The notes beneath the pieces were generated by a model, which was not told the DNA's origin, made no database searches, and saw nothing but the letters and a program-made list of their open reading frames with translations. A DNA stretch of 64,000 bases from Oxyruncus cristatus (taxonomy: Eukaryota > Chordata > Aves > Passeriformes > Cotingidae): NCBI GenBank assembly GCA_013399855.1, contig VXAY01002843.1, forward strand, positions 1-64,000, written 5' to 3'. The position numbers and the translations under genes were made by a program. Below are positions 36,140-47,308 of this stretch, in pieces (the first letter of the stretch is position 1; every line of letters begins with the position of its first letter).

Positions 36140-39100
36140 GTCCCTGGGCTTCCTTTCACAAAGTTTCCAATATGCCTGGTATGTTTTTATTTAGGACAAG
36201 AAATTGATGTAAAATGGTCTGTTGAATTTTCAATTCCCGTTCTAATGCTGAAATTCTAAATAATGTATTCTGAATTATTAATGCATTCCATAAATATTGA
36301 AACATAAGCATTAATAGTTTGATAAAACTGAGCATTTAAAACATGTTTTAAAATGTAATTGTATACAAAATGAAAGTTAGAAAGGAAAAAATGGCATGGA
36401 AAAGTACAAAATTATATGTCTTAAGTGTTATGCACTAAAAGTATGAGCTGTATAGTGCTTGCTGTTAATGTAGAAACACTGGTGATGTAGAATTATGCAA
36501 ATGTGTACTTTTTCCAGCTCTTCTGTTGAAAGCCCAGAATAGTAAAATGGAACAAATAGCTGAACAGATCAGCCAGAATAGTAACATTAGAATGATGTAT
36601 TTGACAGAACATTTTTGTTTAAATGTATATCCCTGTCATTCTAAGGGAAAAATAATTCGTTTTATCCAAAAAAAGGAAATGGCATTTTTCCTTAATTAGA
36701 AACAAACGAAAAAACAACCAAGTTGCATAATCAGCATTTCCTCCTTCTGATCTCTAGTCTTAAGTGAGTTGGGTGCCAGTAGGTCAGGCTTCCACAGTTA
36801 TTAGAGATTTGACCTCTAAAACTAAATGAGATCTTCAGGGCAGGACTAATGTAGTAATTCAGCATCTAGCACCAAATAGAGTCTCAACATGATACTGCTG
36901 TAAAAATAATATAAGCACAAAAAGAAAACCTTAGTAATTTTCATCATCACTTCTTTACCCTTTGTTCTGTGTGCTCTACTAGGAGAACCCACACAAATAA
37001 TTTGGCCTTTTTTGGATTAATTTTATCTAAATTTAATACCTTGAACACTTCAGACTTATCCTAGTAGGATTTATAGAGTGGTCCATACCTCTACAGATTT
37101 AGCATGTCGTGTTTTGAAGCAGTTAGCCTGTGCAGTTAGGGATGCCAGGCGAAAGATCTTTAGTCCATGCCTCACAAGGCTTTTCAGCAGATCTATGGAA
37201 TTTATTGAATAGTTAAAATTAACTATCCTCACTTCAGTGAACAAACTCCAGGAAGCTTGTCGTTTGAATAATGAGAATAACGTAAGTCAATGCTATCTGT
37301 GTTCCCTCCTCTGCCTCCTGAATTCTTTGTTTGAAATTCAGCAGCCCTTCAGAGTTGTACAATGAAGTCCTTCCATTTTCTTTATGTTTTTGTAGTGTCA
37401 CTTTCTAGTTGTCCTATTTTATATGTATGTTCCATTAATGCGTGAGGAAATCTCCTGTAGCACACCGGATCAAGTGGTTACTTTGTGTTTAATTTGTATA
37501 GTGTCTCAAAAGAGTCTATTTTAATACTAAAAGAAGTGTGAGGCTTTATTTAACACAGAAATGGGGCAAATACAGTATGCACCCAGCCAAAGACAATAAT
37601 TTAAAACGTATTGAATACTGAATATAGTGTTTATATATTTTCTGGTATAACTTTAGCTTGAATTTTTCAGAACATTTGTAAAGATTTAGCTTTTACTGAA
37701 ATTTGCCTGTTCTTTCCTCTAAAAAATGTAAGCGAATAATCCAGTAGCATTAACAGTTAAGAATTTCATTTGTGTGTGTGTGTACAATATTTATAACCAT
37801 TGGAATTTGCCTCCCAGGTAGTAGACATTGTTTACTGTCAGCTCAGTACATCAGCAGACACCACTGATAGCTCAAGCTAAATTTGCTAGAGCTTCTGTGA
37901 TTGAAGCTTTGAGGCAGGCACAAAACCGAGGTACAGTTCTCCGGGGGTCAGGTTGTTTCACTAGACAAGCTCTTTTTGTTGAGAGAACTCCCCCACGCAC
38001 ACACACCTCCTTCTCTTCTCCTGTGTTTGCCCAATATTTTTTTATTTGTGGCATTAATATTTATTTCCAGGTATAGCGAAAGATGTTTGTTCTCAAGAAT
38101 GCAGATGACCTGTAGTTTTTTGTGAAACATTGCAACAACTTTCTTTGGGAGTTTGCCAGACTTCTTAAGGCATCATTTGCTAGTAATAACTTGTGTATAA
38201 TGGATCCTTCCTTATAATGGAAGAATAGACTGTAGATGACCTTGAAACTATACCTCGTTTTTTTACTCAGCTTTATGATTTTTCAAGTCTTTTAAATCTT
38301 TGGATTTGTTCATTGTGGGTTCTTGCAGTCTTCAGTTTCCTGAGCACCTGAATGGGTTCAACACAGAGACAGATCTTGTTGGGTAGCAGGCTGAAGGGAA
38401 GAGTGCTGTAGCAGAAGTTGCCTTTGCTGCCTGCCTCTTTCCCCATCAAAAAAGCCTGGGGAGGTTAGAAAAGCAAGAGTTGCAAAAGGTGCTCTACTGA
38501 ACATGGCTGATTAAAGAGTCCAGCTATCAAGTTGGGGTCTCTCCAAAGTGACACTAAGCAGCAGGAAATTCTGACAGCAGTCCCTAGGGGATTCTCCTTT
38601 AGGAAGCCCTGGCAGAGGTCCTTGTGTTTTTTGTATTGGAGTGACTTTGTCTTGGAGGAGATGTCAAGGCTTCCTGAAATAGTCTCTGGTTAAAAGTGCT
38701 TTCATGCCAAGGAACTCACCCTGTGGAGCCATTTCACCAGGCTTCAGGCTCTTTGTGCTTGCCTCCTGTCCAGGGGTGCCCAGTGTCATATTTTCAGTAC
38801 AATTTCAGCAATCCTGACCAGAAGCTGAAAAGGGATTTTTAGAATTGTTCTCATCTGTGGTTATTTTTAGAAGGAACAGGTGACCTTTAAGTAAGTTGGA
38901 AGTGGCAGGTAAGAAACTGATGCCCCTTGAAGACAAAAAGTGTATCAGTCTCATGCAAACTTCTGAGAAGTATGGGAACTTACTTTCTGCTCATTCTGTA
39001 TCAGCTATTAGAAATCACTAAAAAACCATGGCAATGATTGAAAACTATTTAAATAATGAAACATGCTCAGCAAAGCACCTTCACAGTGAAATTATCTAGT

Positions 39101-40432
39101 TTTGTAGTGAGAAAAACCTTTTCCTAGAGCTTTTTTTTGTCAGTTGAATTGTCACTGTTGTTACGTGGACTGGGTCTACAAATAATAACAAGAATCTCCT
39201 CTTATCCTCAACAGTTTTGCTCTAAGTGTTGCATAAGCATTTGGTTATTTTCTTTAATTAGGTGAAGAGATGCTTCTCTTTCTTCAATAGGCAGTAATAT
39301 TTTTGAGTGACAGCAGTAGTGGGGAATAATTATGGCTAGGTAAACTTGCAGCCTTCATTAGGAATGACTACATGACTGAAAGTGCTGGACAATTACTTCA
39401 ATTTTTTATTTATGGACAAGGTTGTCTAAATATTTATACAATGATAATGGTATTACTGTAAAGTCTTATACAAGGTCTCTTTTTGGTTTGTTTTTTTTTT
39501 GGTTTTTTCCTTTTTCTCTTCTATTAAAAAATTATTTTCCCTGTAGTGGTGCTGGACATAAACTGGGTATTAGAAGAAGATGCTTTGGACTTGTGATATA
39601 GCTTAATGGTAAATCAGAGGGTTTGTCTTCTTACCATTGTTTGGGTTTTTTTTTGTTAGTTTCTTTTTGATTAGTTCTCTGGAGGAAAGTTGGTTCAGTG
39701 TATGATTGGGATATAAATTTTGAAACCTCTTTCTTGTTGCTGTAATACTCAGATTACTGTGCCACTCCCTCCCCCTGACTCATGTACATTGGAATGGATC
39801 ATCCCAGCACTAATAAAATAACTCCAAGCATGTAGGAGTTGCCGTGTGCATTAAATATAAATTATCAAAGCTGGTAATTTTGTTAGCCTTTTTAGTCATG
39901 AGTTCAGCTGTGAATTCTTGACTCACACCACATGAGAGTCTAGCCATTTTGGAACACTACTAAATTGTGGTTATGGATTATAAAAACTGATAAAGTCGCT
40001 GTGGATTCTGAGAAACATGCAGAAATCATATTTTGCGAAACCAAGTAAAGTTTTCTTTTATAAATCTCATCTTTGGGACCTTTCAGTGTATCTATATGTA
40101 AGTATAAAAATATGCATTTGCTTAGTGAATGAACATCAGTATCAGTTTTGTCACCAATGTGGTATTCTCTCCTGCTTACTGTTGAAAAGAATCTCCAGAC
40201 TATTAGTAGGAACTTGATATCTACTTTATTATGTGGATAGCCATTTCTATTCCAGTATTGATCTGCAAGTAATACAGTTGACATGTGGTGGCTGGTTTAG
40301 CTTTTACTTGTTGCAGTTAGAAGCATTAATTTATTTCAGGTTGCACTAAAGGTACAAAAAGTACCTTTTTGAGCAAGCTTTTTACTTTCCTTGGTTGTTT
40401 TCTGGTCTTTTGATAAGGATTTTGGTTGAAGA
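36140..40432. other. Intronic DNA, with one exon-like segment
   Basis: AT-rich, no interspersed repeat recognised. A (TG)n-like run lies near 37770. The segment 37818-37930 is bounded by a good acceptor and a passable donor and is described in the findings. The 38340-38790 part is GC-richer and unassigned. Confidence 0.65.
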
Positions 40433-40519
40433 TTCACAGATTTCACAGAGTATTCTGAGTTGGAAGGGACCCACAGCCTTGGTGTTATCACCATGCTCTA
40501 ACCAGCTGAGCTAATCTCA
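40433..40519 (-). mobile_element. tRNA-Ile-derived SINE with CR1-like tail (TguSINE1-like)
   Basis: On the - strand it begins TTAGCTCAGCTGGTTAGAGC, the A-box region of a tRNA, followed by ATGGTGATAACACCAAGG, which matches the anticodon arm and variable region of tRNA-Ile with a damaged anticodon loop, and then GTGGGT. Instead of a T-arm it passes into CCCTTCCAACTCAGAATA, a CR1 3' end. This hybrid is the structure of the songbird SINE mobilised by CR1. The 5' end of the tRNA part and the terminal motif are eroded. It is not a functional tRNA gene, since the T-arm and acceptor are missing. Confidence 0.8.
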
Positions 40520-40824
40520 AGATCTTGAGAAGTAGCTAAGCAGATGTTATTTGATTGCATCTGTCATTGTGGTGTATAGGGTAAGGCAAGGATTTTATTT
40601 ACGGCTTGTATTTCTCATATTTATTGCAAAAAATAGAAATTTTTCTTTAGCTTTTTTGGGGGGATTACTTCAAATTTGTTGCTAAGAATTTTAGTGGTAC
40701 AAAATTATGTTATCATTGAAATAAAGATTTTACTATAGAAAAATACAGAGAAATATTAATTAATTTTGGGTTTTTTTTACTTACAGAAAGACAGATGACT
40801 ATCTGAATTTGCACTAAGTTTTGT

Positions 40825-41281
40825 ATGAATCATAGCATCATTTGGTTGAAAGTGACCTTTAAGGTCATGGAGTCCAACCGATAGCCTAATACTGGCAATT
40901 TCACCACTAAACTGTGTCCCCAAGTGCCACATCTGCATGTATTTTAAATACCTCCAGTGATGGTGACTCCACCACTTCCCTGGGCAGCCTGTTCCAATGA
41001 CTGACAACCCTTTCAGTGAAGAAATTTTTCCTAATGTCTGGTCTAAACCATCCCGGCACAACTTGAGGCAGTTTCCTCATCCTGCCATTCGTTGCTTGGG
41101 AGAAGAGACCAGCTCCCACCTGGCTACAACCTCCTCTCAGGTAGTTTTAGAGAGAGATAGAGTCACTCCTGAGCCTCCTTTCCTCCAGGTTAAATAACCC
41201 AAGCTCCCTCAGCAGCTCCTCATGGGATTTGTGCTCCAGACCCTTCACCAGCTCCATTGCTCTTCTTTGGTCATGCTCCAG
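40825..41281 (-). repeat. CR1 LINE 3' end
   Basis: The + strand shows the reversed CR1 3' region in order: gaatcatagcatcatttggttg, aaggtcatggagtccaacc, tccagtgatggtgactccacc, cctgggcagcctgttccaatg, gtgaagaaatttttcctaatg, agctcctcatgggatttgtgc and caccagctccattgctcttctt. The decayed terminal repeat is at 40825, so the element runs on the - strand and is 5'-truncated near 41281. Confidence 0.95.
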
Positions 41282-44200
41282 TGAATGTTTCCAATTTGTA
41301 TGAATGTTTGTGAAACTTTCCCAGGCACAGTGGTGCCTTTATACTCTTATCTGTCCATGTCTCAAAGAGACTGTTTAGGTAAGAGCTCTGTTTTAAAGAG
41401 GAAGAAACTTCTCATTTTGTTTTTAGTAGTCTCGTGGTATTTGATCAGTGGAATTCTTCCACCTCTGTTACAATCCATGAGGTGTATTTGCGTAGACATT
41501 TACCTTTCCCTTTCAAAAATAGGCTGTGAATATGCCTTTATACTGGGGAACAGCAGACCCATGGCTTGGACTGGATTTAGTTTCCGCTTCTGCTTACCTT
41601 CTCCAAGCTGTGGTCTGTACAATGGATTTTCCCTAGTGTTTCCCTACATCCTCTTCCCATACACTGATAAGATGCATCATATTACTGCATCACATAACAG
41701 CCCATCCCTGTGCTGAATCCCATGTTTAGTTCCACATCCACTCCTTTTCAGGCATGTCTCCAGATTATGTGGATTCCTGACTGGTGTTTCATCAACGTAC
41801 TAATTACAGTGTCCTGGCTGCAAGTTAATATAATAACCTGAATCAATATCCAAAGAACATCTCTTGAGTTGAACCAATGTCCGTGTAATAATCAAGGTAC
41901 TCTGAACTTCCTTGACTAGACTACTTGTCCCTCTCTCAAAAAGGCATATTGTTTCCCAGTTTTAATTATGTTTAATTATAGTAGGTTTAGTTATGTAAAA
42001 CTGGAAACATAATAAAGCACAAAAGTACAGTTGGAGAAACAGAATTTTTTAAGAAAAGTGGGCAATGAAGAACACTTCTAAAATGGGAAAAAATTAATAT
42101 TAATCATAAATCTAGAATGGAATTCGCATATTATATTCTGTCATCTAAGGAGTGAATTGTGCTTAAATTTAATGTCAGGTCAAGGTTGTAACTAGATTTA
42201 AGATGGAGCTTGATTAGTTCATAAATACGATTATACAGCGTTGTCTTCTACATTACATAGGATTAGGTTTGTGGTTTAAGGATGACATATCCTAGCCAAA
42301 TGGTATTTAAATACTCAAAATATATACATCTCAGATAGTAAAATCTGTTTATTTTCCAAGACTGCTTAACGCTGTGTGTATAAATACATTAGGCTCCTCC
42401 TTGCCTGTTTGAAACATTTAACTTGCATCACCCACACTTGCTTAGAGGTGCCTAATTTGTCTAGATATGTGGATAGCCTCCTAAATTCTCCATCATTCCC
42501 AGGAGAAGCTTGGAAAGGTGATTTGGGGATTAGGTCTATGGCCGATTTCATCTCATCTGAGAGTGGTCATTACTGTCTCTGACTGATAGAACACTTAGTT
42601 GGTAATGCCATATTAGACCACTGAAAAATGTCGGTACAGCATTCAAGATAGGTGACTTAAACCTATGTCTCTTCTCCTTTCTAGGGGAGAAGGAGCTAGG
42701 TAATAGAGGAAAAATACCTTTCAAGTAACCAGGACATATAAAATTGGAAGGACACATACCTAATTTTCAAATCAATAATTCTGGATATAGTTTTATCTAA
42801 TGACTATATATATGTTTTAAGTGCATGATTATTTTCTGGGATTAAGATCTGGGAACTAAGTTCTCCTGCTTGCAGCTAATATCCCAATTTCTGGATAAGA
42901 TGTGGCTTCCTTATTTGCTTGCTCGGTTTCAAGTGCTTTCACACAAAGCGTTCTGTGGCTTAATGCTTTTTATTACTGCAATAAGGGAGGCGTGAAATCT
43001 TTCCTCCTAATCTTGTGTCCATCCTTTAATCAGTCTTCCCATTTCTTGACTTGTGAGTTCTGCTAACAGCAGTCGTTCAGGAGGCAAGAATCATCCTTCC
43101 TTTGGTGCCTGTGCTTCAAAGAGGGTAGATAGAGTTAACCTGAAGTACATGAAGGCCTTTTCGATTACTTGTTTGTTTCATATATCCTTGGTAGAAAAAA
43201 AAAAAAAATGTAAACAGACTGGGTTGCTCTTTATAGGCACCTGTAATTTCTGTGCATTCTGTGGAAACTCCAACATTTAGCTAGGTATGGTGATTTCCAG
43301 CTGCCGTCCTTGAAACTGTGTTTTGTTCCCAGACATGTCCATTTCCTTCCTCTCTTTTTCCGTGCTTGAAATGAACATTTAGATTACAGAATTAATATTG
43401 ATAATTAGCATTTTATACAATTCTGTTCTAATACTCTGTCCTAAATTCTCTGAATATCTACAGTTAGCATATTTTAATTGTAAAAGGAATTATTGAAATT
43501 ATTAAGTTCCTTGGTGTTTACTTTATCTACCTTTGAGGCAAACAGGTATCTTTATTGCTTGATAATTGTATGTACTGGTTCAAAGTCTAGCAATTTCAAG
43601 CTATCTTTTTCACAGCTACCTGTAGAGACAGCTAAAGATAAATCTCGTTTCTACATCCCTGTTCTATCACTATCTACTTTTTGCTAACTACTTGTTAAGA
43701 GAGAAAGAGCCAACTTTATTAACTCCCATACAAAATCTGCCCTTCCTCTTGGCTGGCTGGGCTAATCTTTTTGCTTTATTGCATCGAGAATAAACAGATT
43801 CACCTTCTTTTCTTTTGCTTTTCACGTCTGAGGTTTCCTTGACTCCCTGGAAGGAGCCAGCAGAGATCTGCATTTAGTCGGTGTTTTGCTTTATCACGGA
43901 AGATACTATGATTGTCACGTTTAGCGGTCCTGAGGATGTTTTTCCTGCGGACTGAGAGCACCTTCTTTTCCCTGATAAATATGTACCTGCAGGTTTTTTG
44001 CTCATAGTGATTTAATACTGTTGATGCCATCAGCCTTGTGGGTGTACCTTTACCTCTATTAAAAAGTCTGATGTAAGATGAAAGCACAACTGAAAACACT
44101 CAGTTATTTAAGCTAGTAACTTCAAGTAATTGTTGTTCAATGCCTAGCATAAAACCATTAAAAATTGTAAAAATTAAGTTTCCAAACCTCGGGTCAAGAA

Positions 44201-45255
44201 AAGGAGGTGAATGCAGTCATTGTTTTTCTGTTTGTCTGATTCCTATTTCATCTCAATAATTTCTAAATGGCTTCAGACTTGAGAGAAATATCACAGAGGA
44301 ACAGATATTTGAAATATCGTTAAACTACTGCAGATATTATGAAAATGTATGACTTTGCAAATGTTATGGGCAATGGAAAGGTGACAGTGTTGATTTACCT
44401 GTAAATAGATACAGGAAACCAGAGAGGAAAGGCATCATACAGATATCCCTATTATGGGAACAGCTTTAGTTAAAGCTCACAATCAACCATGATACAAAAC
44501 CCTTGAGAGGACTAGCTTTAATTCATTCTGATCTTCACAAAAAAATTAGTTTTCTCTGCAGTATTTATTCATTTCCTGGCAGAAATATTTCTTAAACTCA
44601 GACATGAACAGAAAAAGTACATGCTGGCTAGAATTAATTTCAGTATTTAAATTTGGGGAAAAATACATATGTAAATATAAGGTCTTTAAATGCTGCTTGT
44701 GAAATTACAAGGAAATTAATTTTGTCTGGAAAATAAGTTTTTCTGTGTGATATATTTTAAGGTGTTGAAATAATGAAATATTAGAATTCATTTATTAAAA
44801 TATAACATTTAAAAAAACCTTCACGCATGTAATCCCTACTTGCTGCATAAATTTTCTAAGTGAGCACCTGTTCTTTTGTATAATCTTTCATCAAATTGTT
44901 ATGACAGAAGGGCAAATAGCATCACATTTCTTCTTAATAAATATTGGCATGGGTAGTTTCTTTGATTTTCTGTAAAGGTTTATTTATTCTTTGGAAGTCA
45001 TATAAATAAGGCTAATAGAAAAAACTTGCTATTGCAAGTTGTTAATGTGGTCCTGTAAAGAATCTCATTTCACTTCAGAGTAGCTACTTAAAGGACCAGT
45101 AGTTGAGAGTCTGGATCTCAGACCTCAACCTTCAATGGACATCCAAACAAGAAACTTAACCAGGGGAATAAAATTTGCAAAAATGAATTTATGCAGGTGC
45201 AAATTTAGAGCAGGTGATAGCAACAAATAATGTTATAACTAAAAGTATTTTCAGA
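41282..45255. other. Intronic DNA, unassigned
   Basis: No exon recognised. The part at about 42370-42750 has words such as ggtgcctaat and ggtgacttaaacc that hint at an old repeat, but I cannot name it. A run of 16 A lies near 43195-43208. Open frames up to 143 codons (41285-41716) have no protein signature. Confidence 0.6.
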
Positions 45256-45680
45256 GACATAGAATGATTTGGGTTGGAGAGGACCTCTAAAGATCACCTA
45301 CTTTCAAACCCCCTCAATGGGCATGGACACCTTGCACTAGATCAGGTTTTTCAGAGCCCCATCCAGCCTCTCTTGAACAGTTCCAGGGATGGGGCATTCA
45401 CAGCTTCTCTGGGCAAACTATGCCAGTGCCTCACCACCTTTATAGTGAAGAATTTCTCTTCCAGCTGAAAGCCATTACACCTTGTTCTGTCACTACCTGC
45501 TCCTGTCACTACACTTATATTGGAGACACCAGAAGTGGATGGAGTCTCACGAGAGCAAGGTAGAGGGGGAGGATGCCCTCCCTCAAGCTGCTGGTCACAC
45601 TGCTTGTCATGCAGCCCAGGATACGGTTTGCTCTCTGGACTGCCAGCGCACATTGCCAGCTGAACACCATCCTGATGTTT
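45256..45680 (-). repeat. CR1 LINE 3' end
   Basis: Reversed CR1 words in order: catagaatgatttgggttgg, gaggacctctaaagatcacc, atggacaccttgcactagatcagg, ttgaacagttccagggatgggg, cctcaccacctttatagtgaag and tcatgcagcccaggatacgg. The terminal motif (ATTCTATG complement) is at the left, so the element lies on the - strand. A 100-codon - strand frame within it is decayed CR1 sequence and not a host gene. Confidence 0.95.
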
Positions 45681-46989
45681 AGACTTGTTTAGGTATGCTT
45701 ATGTAACACAAATGCATCCAGAATGCTGCTTTCAGTTTTGGATTCCAATAGGTGCTGATAAATTAGATGGTATTTGAGCAAGAGTAATAAACATTACTGG
45801 AATTAGTGAGACTTTAATGGTTTTTTTCTGCTAAATAAGAACAGAAATTTATAACCTGGTAGAATTGCAAGCACAGAAAGGGTATGAGATCTATAAATAC
45901 CTGAATGTTGCAAGCAACAAGAAATAAGAATTAATATATGTAATCTGAAAGTACAGAGGAACAAAACTCAGAGGGAAAGAGGGAAAATTGACACATTTTT
46001 CTGTGTGTGAGATGTGGTTGGTTGTAGAAGAGTTTACCCAAGAAATTACTGGAAATCCCCTATGTAAAATGATGATATTTGAATGGGACTGTTTCTGGAC
46101 TGTTGAATATTTAATAGCATTTCGGTTCAAAAGTAAACAGCTTCTCTGTAGATATTAATACCTTTTTCCTGCAGCGTGGCTCTTCAAACATGTTAAGTAG
46201 CATAAATAACAGTAGACAGGGAAAAATACTGTTTCTGTGCCTTGGCATTTTTTGCAACAAATCCTCTTCTCGGGAATTTCACTGTTCACAAGGGGGTAAA
46301 TTCATCTACAAAGAAGCTCAGCTAGTAATAATAAGGTGATTATTACACATCTTTATATCCCCCTTGATAGTTGGTATATCTTAATTCCTTCTTTAAAACT
46401 GTGAAAAAGAAAATCAAAACCAGTAATCTGTTATTTGTGGATTTGGTATCCAAGCATAAAATGCATTTAGACAGCTGGTATCATAGGATAAAGTGCAGTG
46501 AAAATTTCATTTTTAAATATGTGACTCATTTGTTGCTCTTCCAGTGCTAACATCACTCTTGAAATCTCTAGTAATGTTTTGAGGCACAATAAGCTTCCGA
46601 TAGTCATTGTTGACACCTGTTATTTATTTTAGTGAGTACTAGTTAATATAGTGTGTATCACTGGTGAATTAATATACGGGAACTGCATTGTGTGATGTTT
46701 CTTAGTCACTGCTGTCTGTACATTGGTCTCATTACTAGTGTAGATTCCCAGCATCATTTATTGTTTCATTTGCATTCAATTTCCTTCTCAGATTCATCAG
46801 TAAGATCAACACAACACCCAGGCTGTTGAATTCCCCCTCCTTCCTTGCCTCACCAATGTACAGCAACTTACTTATTTCATTTTTGGCACATCATAATTTA
46901 ATATCTACCAGTAGTAGCTTGGTACCAAAGGAATAATTACTTCTTAACCGCTTTGCCTTCAGGGGGTTCTCCACTTGTGTCTGGGGGAA
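45681..46989. other. Intronic DNA, nothing recognised
   Basis: AT-rich sequence leading into the CpG-rich block on its right. No exon or repeat supported. Confidence 0.65.
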
Positions 46990-47308
46990 AAAAGGGCAGG
47001 CTTTGGTCACCGGGGGCGAGCGCGTCTGTGTTTCCTTTGTAAGGACAGCTCTGTTGTTAGGGCAGGCGCTGTGTGTTGAATTCTAATGCCTTGCTGCGAG
47101 GGCCAGCCCTGTTTCGGAGCTGCCGTGGGAGGTGTTGACTGAGCCGATCAGTGCCCCAGCCCGGGGGCTCCCCCGACGGGAGGAGTTCTGGAAGTTGGCA
47201 GGGCACTGCCGATGGGGAGCGCAGCACTTCAGTGCCGCAGCCAGGGTGAAATCACCTTATCTGCCCAGTACCTACCAGGTTGCTTTTCTTAGCAGCTGGG
47301 AAGTTCAG
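46990..47308 (+). promoter_or_regulatory. Internal CpG-rich island; possible alternative promoter/5' exon
   Basis: In an otherwise CpG-starved intron this ~300-bp block has about 15 or more CpGs (ccgggggcgagcgcg, cccgggggctcccccgacgg, gccgatgggg, agtgccgcagcc). It ends with the donor-like ttcag|gtacct at 47308/47309; another candidate donor is ccagg|gtgaaa at 47245/47246. Retained CpGs suggest germline hypomethylation, as at promoters. It lies about 9 kb before the WASF1 start-codon exon on the same strand, so an alternative first exon is plausible but unproven. A 63-codon frame at 47132-47323 has no known domain. Confidence 0.45.

Noticed and set aside
40433..40519. A tRNA-Ile gene
   Set aside because: The T-arm and acceptor stem are missing and the sequence passes into a CR1 tail, so it is a SINE.
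41285..41716. 143-codon + strand open frame next to a CR1
   Set aside because: No recognised domain and no splice or promoter context; it begins at the CR1 edge.
45351..45653. 100-codon - strand frame ending in a [22 protein letters not shown] stretch
   Set aside because: This is the CR1 3' region translated, not a host gene.
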